DNA of 64,000 nucleotides, taken from Littorina saxatilis. Its lineage: Eukaryota > Mollusca > Gastropoda > Littorinimorpha > Littorinidae. The notes under the pieces are model-generated. The model saw only the letters and a program-made list of their open reading frames with translations. It was not told where the DNA came from and ran no database searches. The DNA lies in NCBI RefSeq assembly GCF_037325665.1, contig NC_090260.1:48432551-48496550 (forward strand), written 5' to 3'. The translations under genes and the position numbers were made by a program. Positions 53,090 to 63,961 of this stretch are shown one piece after another (the first letter of the stretch is position 1; the number at the start of each line of letters is the position of its first letter).

Positions 53090-54166
53090 TGTGAAGGAAA
53101 TCACGAATAACTTTAACAGGCGGCAAAGTTGATAGTGATAGCCTCCACGCTTTTAGAGCGCTAACCCGAGATAGAGTCACTGAGTGGCGTAGCGAAGTGT
53201 GGTTGCACGGATTGTAAATTCAGCTCACTGACCGAGAGAGTTGACTTTGTAAATCGCAACGAAGATATCATTACACCAGCGACAGGGAGGGGTTGTCACG
53301 GGAATCGACCGGGAGAAAGGAAGCCCGAGTAGAGTACTTAACAGGTAAATGGAATAAGCATTTGAATATCGTTAATGTTTATCGCATAAGTCGAATCGAC
53401 TAACACTGTAACTTTAAACATAGACAGATATCTAAGACAAGATGTCCGCTATTTATGTTGTGCAGTGCGTCGTGTAACCGGTCATAAAGGAAAATAGCGG
53501 CCAGATGACAGAATGAAGGATCTGAGGAGCCGCCGGAATATTACGCCTTTAGACTCGCATAGCTGAGATTCGACGGGATTTCTAGAAGCTAGTGCACGGT
53601 TATGTTTGTCCGTAGAGTTGGACCATAGTGGTCACAGGGCGGTAGAAACTGAGTAGACCGAGGTCACCAGTAGCAGGAATTAGTAGTAAAATACATTTCC
53701 TAGTGAACAGCAATAGAAGCTGTGTAATTCTGCGTATGACCAGAATTAAAATATGTCTACAATATCTTAATTACTTACGAGATACAGAATATTTGGTAGA
53801 TAGAGCAGACGGTGTTTTAAGTCTGCCGTAGTAGGAACTATAACTGGGTTTTGTTGACTACACACGAGCCGTGAGTAGATACCTGTAAACTAGATATCGT
53901 GTGCCTGTGAGTCCACGGACTGTTTTTGTAGTTTTATACCTCAGTGAAGGGTAGAGAGTTTTGTCATTGCAATTGTGTACGAGATTGTCATCTCGAGTGT
54001 TTTTTTTGCCTACCAAAACTGTGAGTACTGGATTTTTGAGTACCTAACCTTTATGTGTATTTGTGTGTATGCTGTCATACCTGTATAATACAGTGGAGGG
54101 AACCTACATTTGGAGTTGTGTTTGTTTCTGTATGATAGCGTACTAGCGCATTTGCATTCATTCACA
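53090..54166. mobile_element. Solo LTR of a retrotransposon, fossil
   Basis: The 1077-bp insert begins TGTGA and ends TCACA. The 5-bp target duplication ACCTC lies at 53085-53089 and 54167-54171, splitting a family-A SINE. There is no coding sequence inside. These are the hallmarks of a solo LTR left after recombination between the two LTRs. The retrotransposon family cannot be told from the LTR alone, and no other copy is in the window. Confidence 0.82.
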
Positions 54167-54440
54167 ACCTCCCGATCACGGGGCGGACGTCTTACCACTA
54201 GGCCAACCGTGCCGGTACGTGACACTGAATATCGCACACCTTTTTGGAGCCCCTATGTCTCATACGGTTATTGTGAATCTGAAAGTATACAAGACGAGTT
54301 ACAGTAATTTTATTTGATTGTGTAAGTAGAGAAAATAATCCTCTTTCATTACACGTAAGAGTTAACACAAGCCAAACAATTCATGACGTCACATGTCTAC
54401 AGACACATTTGTTTTGTGCAAACAATGTGTACAATCAACA

Positions 54441-54573
54441 AGGCTGATGTATCAGGACCTTCAAATAAAGTGTAATGCCAGGGATACTGATGTATCAGAA
54501 CCTTCAAATAAAGTGTTATGCCAGGGATACTGATGTATCAGAACCTTCAAATAAAGTGTTATGCCAGGGATCT
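54441..54573. repeat. 44-bp tandem repeat, three units
   Basis: The unit contains TGATGTATCAGAACCTTCAA followed by ATAAAGTGTTATGCCAGGGA. Another unit lies at 55547-55590. Confidence 0.92.
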
Positions 54574-55331
54574 TTCTTTCTTTATTTATTTGGTGTTTAA
54601 CGTCGTTTTCAACCACGAAGGTTATATCGCGACGGGGAAAGGGGGGGAGATGGGATAGAACCACTTGTTAATTGTTTCTTGTTCACAAAAGCACTTTCTT
54701 TCTTTCTTTATTTGGTGTTTAACGTCGTTTTCAACCATTCAAGGTTATATCGCGACGGGGAAAGGGGGGAGATGGGATAGGGGAAAGGGGGGAGATGGGA
54801 TAGAGCCACTTGTTAATTGTTTCTTGTTCACAAAAGCACTAATCAAAAAATTGCTCCAGGGGCTTGCAACGTAGTACAATATAATTATGACCTTACTGGG
54901 AGAATGCAAGTTTCCAGTACAAAGGACTCAACATTTCTTACATACTGCTTGACTAAAATCTTTACAAACATTGACTATATTCTATACAAGAAACATTTAA
55001 CAAGGGTAAAAGGAGAAACAGAACCGTTAGTCGCCTCTTACGACATGCTGGGTAGCATCGGGTAAATTCTTTCTCGTCCCAACCAATATGGGACTCCCCC
55101 TAACCCGCGGGTGGTCACAAAAGCACTAATCAAAAAATTGCTCCAGGGGCTTGCAACGTAGTACAATATATTACCTTACTGGGAGAATGCAAGTTTCCAG
55201 TACAAAGGACTTAACATTTCTTACATACTGCTTAAATCAAATCTGTACAAACATTGACTATATTCTATACAAGAAACACTTAACAAGGGTAAAAGGAGAA
55301 ACAGAATCCGTTAGTCGCCACCGTGCCGGTC
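54574..55331 (-). mobile_element. Cluster of family-B SINE copies
   Basis: At least three pieces follow each other (54574-54697, 54698-55108, 55109-55331), each with GCTCCAGGGGCTTGCAACG or GGTTATATCGCGACGGGG words. The middle one is close to full length. They look like a local duplication or repeated insertion at one site. Confidence 0.85.
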
Positions 55332-55339
55332 TGGAACAC

Positions 55340-56460
55340 GCGTGCTTCCGGTAAATCAGAAAACGTCTTTTCAGCGCAACGGCCAACTAATTGGTCAAAA
55401 CATCTTAAAACAGAAAAAAGTACAAACAATATTTTATTTGAGTACAACATCGGAATTTCGGAATTTTAATTAAACATCCGTAGCACCGTATTCTGCATAT
55501 AAAAATCGGAGAAATTACGGAGAAACCGTAGATGTGCACAGGTCTGGATGTATCAGGACCTTCAAATAAAGTGTTATGCCAGGGATGCTGATGTGAGTTG
55601 CTTCTTGCTGGTGAAACCTATACTGGAAGACAATATTTGGAATTTGGTCATAAATACGAACTGACAGGTTTGGTAGTATATTCGGTGGTGTTGCCAATTT
55701 TGCGCAGTTAACAGTTCTGGGTTGAAGTCTGAGCATACTTTATTTTCCAGAGATGGGGGGGAGGGGGGGGGGGGATATATGCCTCAGCAGATATTCAAAA
55801 TTAGGGCTTCTTGGGGCCTATGTCCTTATTGCTTGGCCACTCCACCAGTTTTAACAAAGAAAACTAATTCAGAATGTTATTTCAATACATGCGTTGCAAA
55901 AACGTCACCAATCGCCGTTTTAGTGCAAACATGTTTCACGAAATCGAAGCATACGTTTACGCCACCAGGCTACACGACATAAGGGCCATGTGATGGCTGC
56001 GATATTTCTATTCAACATGCAAATAAAGTAGAAGAACTGTAACCGGATCACTCCAAATGTCTGCGCATTTACAACAAACTATCAACGAAACTATCACTAT
56101 CACTTCTGAGCAATAGAGGGGTTGAGGTTTAAACCAGATACTGCTCCAAAAATAACGCAAAATACATTTATAACTTTTTCATCAATTCCTGTTTGTTGCC
56201 TCTCTCCCTTCCCTCTTTCTCTCCCTCTCCCCTCTCCAACACCCACCTCTCTCTCTCTCTCATTGGGTAAAAACATCTGTTGAGTGTGCATAGTGTTACG
56301 GGCTACCAACGAGACTTGAGAAAACCTTCAGATACGCACCCGAATGCATTCCCTGAATTCAGGAAAATGCCTACAGGAAATACATCCCCTTCTGCGTTAA
56401 TTAGGGACCTGTAAGTGTTGTCAACACGTGGTTTTTCAGTTCTATATGACTTAACATGTG
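55340..56460. other. No recognised gene
   Basis: Apart from one 44-bp repeat unit (55547-55590), a G-rich run near 55756-55773 and a CT-rich patch near 56200-56262, nothing is recognised. It follows the end of the zinc-finger remnants and may include old 3' UTR. Confidence 0.4.
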
Positions 56461-56465
56461 TCTTT

Positions 56466-56776
56466 TCAAATTCCCTTTCTGAGCAAATTACTTAGAACAA
56501 TGAGGGCAGGCATCCGTCGCGATATAACCTTCGTGGTTGAAAACGACGTTAAACACCAAATGAATAAAGGGCAGGCATGTGGATTTTCTCCTGTATGTGT
56601 CAACATGTAGGAGTTTAAACTCCCTTTCTGAGAAAATTTATTTAAAGAATGAGGACAAGCGTGAGGCTTTTCTCCTGTATGTGTTAACATGTGGATTTTC
56701 AAACTTTTGGAGTGAGAATAGTTAGCTGTACAATGAGGACAGGCATGTGGCGTTTCTCCTGTATGTGTTAACATGT
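56466..56776 (-). pseudogene. Decayed zinc fingers cut off from the main gene
   Basis: The frame continues the finger pattern of the main gene: HMLTHTGETPHACPHC, SLKIHMLTHTGEKPHACP and YMLTHTGENPHACP. One finger lacks its second Cys (CPHS) and another has Tyr for a zinc-binding His (NSYMLTH). A SINE tail interrupts the last one. These fingers are separated from the gene's stop codon by an inserted repeat (about 56777-56950), so they probably once formed its C-terminus. Confidence 0.8.
56514..56568 (-). mobile_element. Family-B SINE tail inserted in a zinc-finger remnant
   Basis: GTCGCGATATAACCTTCGTG to CACCAAATGAATAAA lies between duplicated GGGCAGGCAT (56504-56513 and 56569-56578). The target was the HACP codons of a finger. 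Confidence 0.9.
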
Positions 56777-56950
56777 GGCCCTTATAATAATAATAACTGG
56801 ACATTTTTAAGTGCCTAACCTATGGCTCTAGGCCTTCACAAAGAACAAAAAAGAACAATTAAAAGTACAACCTGTATACATAGAACAACCCTGCAGACAA
56901 AAATCACCACATGTACTGTTCACATAAAAATCATATTTGCAATACACATT
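56777..56950. repeat. Repeat inserted at the end of the zinc-finger frame
   Basis: The stretch starts with ATAATAATAATAACTGGACA and CTAACCTATGGCTCTAGGCC, which I associate with a dispersed repeat, and then becomes A-rich. It separates the last good finger from the finger remnants and supplies the present stop codon at 56955-56957. Confidence 0.6.
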
Positions 56951-56954
56951 TATT

Positions 56955-59032
56955 TTATATGCAATACACACTTTCTCCCATATGTGTCAACATGTGGGTC
57001 TTCAAATCCCCTTTCCCAGCAAATTTTACTTTGCAATTAGGACAGTCGTGTGGCTTTTCTCCTGTATGTGTTAACATATGGGTCTTCAAATACCTTTTTT
57101 GAGCAAATTTCTTTGAACAACGAGGACAGGCGTGTGGCTTTTCTCCTGTATGTGTCAACATGTGGGTCTTCAAATGCCCTTTTTGAGCAAATTTCACTTT
57201 GCAATCAGGACAGGCATGTGGCTTTTCTTCTGAATGTGTCAACATGTGCATCTTCAAATCCTTTTTCTGAGCAAATTTCTTTGAACAATGAGAACAGGCA
57301 TGTGGCTTTTCTCCTGTATGTGTCAACATGTGGGTCTTCAAATGCCCTTTTTGAGCAAATTTCACTTTGCAATCAGGACACGCATGTGGCTTTTCTCCTG
57401 AATGTGTCAACATGTGGGTCTTCACATCATTTTTCCGAGCAAATTTCTTTGAACAAAGAGGACAGGCATGTGGCTTTTCTCCTGTATGTGTCAACATGTG
57501 GGTCTTCAAATGCCGTTTCTGAGCACATTTCTTTGAACAAAGAGGACAGGCATAGGGCTTTTCTCCTGAATGTGTCAACATGTGGGTCTTCAAATCCTTT
57601 TTCTGAGCAAATTTCTTTGAACAACGAGGACAGGCATGTGACCTTTCTCCTGTATGTGTCAACATGTGGGTCTTCAAATCCCCTTTCAGAGCAAATTTCT
57701 TTGAACAATGAGGACAGGCATGTGGCTTTTCTCCTGAATGTGTCAACATGTGGGTCTTCAAATGCCCTTTTTGAGCAAATTTCACTTTGCAATCAGGACA
57801 GGCATGTGGCTTTTCTCCAGAATGAGTCAACATGTGGGTCTTCACATCATTTTTCCGAGCAAATTTCTTTGAACAAAGAGGACAGGCATGTGGCTTTTCT
57901 CCTGTATGTGTCAACATGTGGGTCTTCAAATGCCCTTTCTGAGCACATTTCTTTGAACAAAGAGGACAGGCGTGTGGCTTTTCTCCTGCATGTGTCAACA
58001 TGTGGGTCTTCAAATGCTTTTTCTGAGCAAATTTCACTTTGCAATGAGGACAGGCATGTGGCTGTTCGATTGTATGTGTTAACATGTGTTTGTTTACACC
58101 CCCCTTTTGACCAAATATTGTTGTACATTTAAGGCAGGCATGTGGTCTTTCTCTTGTCAACATAGGATTGTTTACTTGACGCTTTGAATCATGTGTAACT
58201 GCACTCGTGGAACAGACATATTGTCGTTTCTTACTGTATGGGAGTGCACATCTTGTCAAATAGTTCTTCAAACCAGGAAATTCATCTTTACCACTGTGTT
58301 CCACACGCTCAACGTGTTGTGTGGGTTCTACTGGCTCTTGTTTCACTTCCACTTGACAGTAAGAGCCTGCAGACAGAGAACAAAATGCTGCTTGCGTTAC
58401 ACAGTCACGTGCAATGTCTGGTTTCCTGTCCTCTTCGACTTCCACACCACCACAAACAAAACTCTCACCATGCGCATACACACTTGTTGCAAGGATGTCT
58501 TCAGCCGCTGAAATGCTGATCTCGGTCACAGCTGGGAATGCCTCAGTCTTGAAGTCCTGCCCCGCATTGCAGGTACACTCCTCTTTGCACTTATCGGAGA
58601 CCTCCATCACTGGCCTTGCTCCACCCTCCCCCACACCGTCTTTTTCACGCTTGATATCATTAAAACATGTACCCCAGTCTTGTTCTGAAAATGAAGCTGT
58701 GTCTGCAATGGTTCCAAAATCAATTGGGATTTCTGCTGCCCCTTGTTTCTGCCTAATAACTTCACTGTAAGCACTGGACAATGTTGTTATTTCAGCTGCC
58801 TCTTGTTTCAGTCTAACAACGTCGCTGTGAGCACTGGACAATGTTGGTATTTCAGCTGCCTCTTGTTTCAGCCAAACAACGTTGCTGTCAGCACTGGATG
58901 ATGTTATTTCAGCTGCCTCTTGTTTCAGCCAAACAACGTTGCTGTCAGCACTGGACGATGTTGGTATTTCTGACGTACGCTCCATCTGCACGTTGACTGT
59001 TTTGTCTGTCTTGAAATCTTCACCTGCTGGTG
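56955..59032 (-). CDS. C2H2 zinc-finger protein, 14 fingers (main exon)
   Basis: This is the largest host-like coding exon, probably a nuclear DNA-binding regulator. Fourteen C-x2-C-x12-H-x3-H fingers fill roughly residues 280-670, joined by HTGEKP-type linkers, each starting HACP or YACP. Fingers 3-5 and 8-10 repeat the same order (KCAQKxH, FARKNDV, FAQKGHL), which points to block duplication. The N-terminal part holds four ~20-residue repeats with LKQE-type motifs, then an acidic region with VEVKQEPVEP. LKQE and VKQE fit the sumoylation consensus. No KRAB, BTB or SCAN domain is seen. An acceptor (TTTTCTGTTACAG) precedes 59032 and the frame is open from there. The first ATG in the exon is at 58985, but an upstream exon probably supplies the start. 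Confidence 0.9.
58760..58978 (-). repeat. 60-bp coding tandem repeat in the zinc-finger exon
   Basis: Four units share TCAGCTGCCTCTTGTTTCAG and ACAACGTTGCTGTCAGCACT or close variants. The two rightmost units are almost identical, which indicates recent expansion. Confidence 0.93.
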
Positions 59033-59590
59033 CTGTAACAGAAAATGCAAAAATCTTTTGTAAGTCTCGTGATGAAAATGTTTACATACCTTTTCTGAAG
59101 GTATGTAAAACAGCCTTCCTGAAAGATAAAAATTCACAACTCCCAAAAACAGAAAGATTCTCTTCCTGAAAGAAAAGAAGAGACGTTCAGGAAAGACAGA
59201 AAAAGATGTCACTTAAAGGCACACAACCTCTCAGGAAAACAGTTCGGGTCACCATCTCAGATTTGGCACGTCTTTGCATGGAATACGACCATCTGTCCAC
59301 TTGGTCACATACCAGAAATGAACAGCGTGGGTGATCCCTGTGCATAGTGGACATTAGCTGATGAATCAAATTAAATGTCATAAATGCAACCACTGGCTTC
59401 TCAAGTAATTATTTATACATTAAGACCCTTCAAAAATCTGAGAAAATCAGGTTTCCACTGTACAGCAATTTCATGTTAGTATGCTACCAAGTGAAGGGAT
59501 GGTCTTATCCCATGTAAAGCCTGACCTGATCTGAGATGCTGATCCAAACCATGTTCACAAGAAGGAGTGAGCCTTTAAAGGAAAAGTCCA
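59033..59590 (-). other. Intron and 5' flank of the zinc-finger exon
   Basis: The sequence begins with the intron's 3' end. Parts of it match 16190-16910 and 1-64, so it belongs to a duplicated unit. An upstream coding exon was not identified. Confidence 0.55.
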
Positions 59591-59788
59591 AGGGTTAGGG
59601 TCACTTTTGATATGCTGACCCTCTTAATTCAATAATCACAAATGCATGTGTAAAAATAAACACTGAAGTCCAAAACGTATACTTTGACTCGTTTATTGGC
59701 TGTTCTGAATCGTTCCATCGCGCGCGCAGTCTTGGCTCATGACCTTGTGCACATACGTGTGCTACGTCACGAGCCTTGAACAACAAAT

Positions 59789-59949
59789 ATGGCCGGCTCC
59801 AGCAGTGAAGAAGACAAGTGGAATACGGACCGGTTTTTAGCCAGCCTGAGGTTTTAGCGTGCCCGTTTGAGCCTCTTCGGCGTCAAAAAGCTGGCGAAGC
59901 CACAAGGAACTGCTTGAAACAGAGCCAGCATAAGCGGCAATACGAAATG
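59789..59949 (+). pseudogene. Possible first exon, out of frame (PFEPLRR motif)
   Basis: An ATG at 59789 opens an acidic start (MAGSSSEEDKWNTDRF) that stops after 22 codons. Another frame from about 59815 reads SQPEVLACPFEPLRRQKAGE and runs to a GTATGT donor at 59950. An acidic start followed by a FEP.RR-type motif reminds me of N-termini found in P2X7-like intracellular-domain proteins common in invertebrates, so a one- or two-base frame change may have broken this copy. The donor phase (0) fits the exon at 63308. All of this is tentative. Confidence 0.3.
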
Positions 59950-60925
59950 GTATGTGATTCTCTTTGTTGTGATGTTGACAAACTAGTCCGTAGTCGCTAC
60001 CTCTTGCATGCTAGATCGAAGTCAGGTGTGTTTTTCACAGATCAGTCGATGTGCTTACACAGATCTGTAAGCATGTGAAGATTATGGATTTATGCTATTA
60101 TTTCAGGCATCTGGTGTTTATTTTCCTATCTTTAATCACGGATTTCGTCCTTGAACTGCCCAGTTTAGAATAAATGCTTCTACAGTGATGTTCACACGCG
60201 ACTATCCTTATTTTCTCTTGGAATTCTGAGTAATTCTTTAGTCACACAACGAAACATGTAGACAGCAAGTTAACATTGCGCAAAGCCTGTTTCTTGCGGA
60301 CAAAATTGCACTTATCCTGGTATTTTTATGTGCGACAGTATGACACTAAATGACATCGACACCACCCGGCAAACAGTGAAACTTTTTTGAAATGGCGGTG
60401 GGCTGCTTTCATGTGCTAATAGTGATCCTGACATTTTTCTTGCAAAACGGTTGAAGGGAAGTAATAAATGAATTTTGTTTTTTAAACGAGCACACGTGAT
60501 TTCCGATCTCAAACTAGATCTGAAATCATAAGATTTTCTGAGCAGTGGCGAAACGCTGATGGCGTGATATCGCAAGCCGTTTTGGAAGCAAATAAGCACT
60601 GTCAGACATATTATGCTGAAACACGATTACAGCAGTTCAAACTTTTTGATAATTGATTTTTAGGAGTACGCAGTATCGGACAGTCAGCAGTTCAAACTTT
60701 TTGATCATTGATTTTTAGGAGTACGCAGTATCGGACAGTCACACTACAAAAAGACAATGCGTTAGTGCATAGATCGGTATTCTCAAACGTCACGAACAGA
60801 CAGTACGTTGCTACTATTTTACTGTATTAACAAAACCTCACAATTCCATTAAAAATGTGTGGTGTGTGCCGAAAAGCAACCATATGAGATTCAGTCAGTG
60901 GGACCCTGAATCTATCTGGGGTTAA
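59950..60925. other. Mostly unrecognised, with a 55-bp tandem duplication
   Basis: Two 55-bp units with CAGCAGTTCAAACTTTTTGA and GGAGTACGCAGTATCGGACA lie at 60630-60684 and 60685-60739, differing by one base. Nothing else is recognised. Confidence 0.6.
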
Positions 60926-60927
60926 AT

Positions 60928-63262
60928 CCAAAATTTTAGGAATACATTTTCATTTAATTAATATACTTACCCAACTCACATACATAGCAATTAACCCTAG
61001 TTCAGTGCTGGTAACGCTGTACGCGTCCCCTTGGTTACAAGGGAGACCACTCTAAAAAAGAGTGACCAATCCCATAAGGCCAGACTAATAACAAGACCGA
61101 CTTTCGTATGAGTGCGCATACGCCGCCATTTGTATCATTCCAAACGAAGCCCAACTCACTTCTTTTTTAGACCCCAATACCACCACAGCGGGGAGGCGGG
61201 AGGGAATAAACGATGTGAGTTGGGTAAGTATATTAATTAAATGAAAATTTATTCCTAAAATTTTGGATTAAATTACATATCTTTACCCAACCCACATATA
61301 GCAGATTGCTACTATAGGTGGCGGGTACTTACCACAATTATGAAAGTAGGACCTGTCCTGCGGCTACCATAGCAGGTAGCGCGGAACTGCCGTCCTGTCT
61401 CAAGGAGGAGACGTCCCTGAGGTAAAAGTTAATGAAAACATCCTCAGACCGCCAGTAGGCCGACTCCAGTACTTCAGCCAGACGGCCTGACCGGAGGACT
61501 GCCAACGAGGAGGCCCAGGCCCTTGCCTCATGCGTTCTTGCTGTAGTGAGAGGCAAGACCGCCCTAACATCCCCAGACTGTGTTTGCCACCAAACATAGG
61601 CTTGCCTGATCAACGTGGAGACCCACTTGGTTAACGTTACTTTCGCAATATCCTCACACCGAGCTGTGTTAAGTGATATAAAGAGAAGCTTCTGACTTTT
61701 TGAGCGAATGTGCCGAGTCCGTGACAGATAACTGCTGATCGCTCTCACGGGACAATTAACCACATCGGGATCTCCAGGAGCAAGTATCTTGCTCAAGGGG
61801 GGAATGTGAATGACAGGAAAAATCTGGCCGGGTTTCTGATTTTTTGCAAGAAATTCCGGTCTAAATTTAAGCGAAATAGACCCATCTTTCTCAGTTGAAA
61901 TATCCTTCGCTAACCCAGATAAACCATGTACCTCGCTACCTCTTCGAGAAGTAGCGAGTAAGACTAGAAACAAGACCTTGCGTGTCAAATTAGCCAGGCT
62001 GGCTGACAGAATAGGTTCGAACTCTTCTGAAGCCAAATAACGCAAGACCAACAACAAATCCCAGGCAGGAAGCTGAGACTTAGAGCGAGCGGCCTTAAGG
62101 GAGGCACCCTTAATGACACTAGAAATAACTCCACTGAGTGTAATCTTGTGTCCCAGTTGCTGCAGCGTTGAGGAGATAGCTGACCTTCTAACGCGAAGAG
62201 AAGAGGGAGATCCGCCCTGATCATTGGCCACTTGCATCGATCTAGGTGACAGGGGATTGACCCCATTAAGAGAACACCATTTAGACCAGGCCGCCCAGTG
62301 CGAAGAGTACACCGAGCTGGTCGACTCCCTATGGGCATGCTTCACGAACTTCAGAGTGGCAGAAGAGGCCCCTGCCTTGAGCAAAGAGCTTCTGACAGAA
62401 TCCATCCGTGGAGATTTAGAACCCGATGATTCTCGTGAGGGATGCCTGATCGCGGCTGAACGAGCTCTCCCTTTCTTACTGCAAGAGGGATTGGAGGCCG
62501 CACCGCCAGACGCAGCAAGTCTGGAAACCAGTGGTGGCTTGGCCAAAGTGGGGCGACCAGAACCAGCGCTGGTCTCTCCAAATCCACTTTCCTCAACACC
62601 TTGCCCAACAAGCAAAACGGAGGAAAAGCATAAGCTGTCAGGTTTGTCCAGTTCATTTCCAAAGCGTTCACTCCCCACGCCAGAGGGTCTGGGAAGGGGG
62701 AAACGAAAAGGGGAAGCCTCGCAGAAAACCTTGTTGCAAACAGGTCGATCAAGGGCTTCTCGACCTGTGTCCAAAGTCGATGCAGGGACTGGTGAGACAG
62801 AGTCCACTCGGAATGAACCACCTTGTCTCCCCTGCTCAGTGCGTCCGCAAGGACGTTCAAGCTGCCCTTCAGATAAATCGCTGACAGCAATATGTGACGA
62901 GGGTCGCACCAAGTCAGAATGCGGCAAGCACTGTCCGAAAGACTGAGAGACCGCGTTCTGCCTTGCCGATTTACATATGACGCCACGGTCATATTGTCTG
63001 TGTGGAGCCTGACATGACTGTTCTTCAGAAAAGGCAGAAAAGCTTGGAGGGCCAAAGAAACAGCCTCCAACTCCAGCGCATTGATGTGCAGGGAGGACTG
63101 AGCCAAGTCCCAAACCCCTGACGCCGTATGCTCCACCAGGTGAGCTCCCCACCCCGTCAGAGAGGCATCTGTGAAGAGCTTGTTCTCTTGCGACAGGCAG
63201 ACAATCGGAACTCCCTGTGACATCTCAAGGTAATTTTTGAACAGGGGATACAGATGATACAT
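60928..63262 (-). mobile_element. DIRS-like element, 3' fragment, fossil
   Basis: The left end repeats the terminal module found at 1504-1895 (60928-61310). Inside, on the minus strand, follow a tyrosine-recombinase region (about 61338-62340, with words TTARTHEARAW and LAEVLESAYW) and an RNase H region with reverse-transcriptase tail (about 62350-63262, with LFTDASLTGWG, INALELEA, TDNMTVASYVNRQG and NVLADALSRG). The 5' part of the element and its right terminus are absent. It is broken, but more complete in its coding part than the 1504-6700 copy. Confidence 0.85.
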
Positions 63263-63307
63263 GTTGCCATGATCACAGAGTGATACGTGTATTTTGCTTT
63301 ATATCAG

Positions 63308-63482
63308 GTGTCAGTGCAGAAACTCAAAGAGGGAACTAAATTCGAATATCTGGAAAACCTGGATGAGGAGATAGACAGCCAAACAGCACATCCTCCTATG
63401 TTTGCTCAGACATCTACTACCTTCAAACTGCATACTATGCATACACACAGGAATATGGACGACTCAGCATTGATCAAAATGA
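63308..63482 (+). CDS. Penultimate exon of an unrecognised plus-strand gene
   Basis: The acceptor TTTTGCTTTATATCAG ends at 63307 and the donor GTAAGT starts at 63483. The exon is 175 nt, enters in phase 0 and leaves one base over. It encodes a polar stretch beginning VSVQKLKEGTKFEYLENLDE and ending MDDSALIKM. Joined to 63915 the frame stays open to a stop, which supports a real splice. I do not recognise the protein. The DIRS fragment ends about 45 bp upstream, so it lies in the preceding intron or gene flank on the opposite strand. Confidence 0.45.
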
Positions 63483-63914
63483 GTAAGTAACACAACACAA
63501 ACAGATGATTTTCATTATGATAGATTTATTTATCTGAAAGTAAAATTGACAACAGAGTGTACAATTTGTTTTCAAATACGAAAATATCACATTCGGTTAA
63601 AAATAAAACCACACCATCATATATCATTAAAACTATTCTTTATTTCTAAACACATACATATCAGCATAATTTATTCATGTAAACATCCTCATTTCGGTTC
63701 CCAGTCTATCTGAAATCAAGGTAAGATATGCCAGAAAGAATAGCGATCACACAGTGCTTCAGCATGAATTTGAAAACCTGCTCTACGTCACATAGACACA
63801 GCGTGTCTTATGATTCTATCCACCCTCTCCAAACAAACACGTACACGTTTTCTCTGGTACGAATGTCTTAAAAGCTCAAACTAAGCTGCTGTTTTATTCT
63901 GTCTTGCTTTGCAG
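63483..63914 (+). other. Intron of the plus-strand gene
   Basis: It is AT-rich, begins GTAAGT and ends TCTTGCTTTGCAG. No other feature is seen. Confidence 0.45.
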
Positions 63915-63961
63915 GAAATACAGACACGTCGCTTACCCATAACAGGCAGCTGGTGCGCTAG
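63915..63961 (+). CDS. Last coding exon of the same gene
   Basis: After TTGCTTTGCAG the spliced frame reads RNTDTSLTHNRQLVR and stops at TAG 63959-63961. The one base carried over from the previous exon completes the first codon (A+GA). The remaining 39 bases of the window would be 3' UTR. Confidence 0.4.

Noticed and set aside
57050-58132. Plus-strand 360-codon frame rich in FLLYVSTCGSS repeats
   Set aside because: It is the antisense of the zinc-finger array. The repeat periodicity of the fingers keeps the opposite frame open.
62224-62946. Plus-strand 240-codon frame over the DIRS fragment
   Set aside because: It is antisense to the recombinase and RNase H regions and has no domain of its own.
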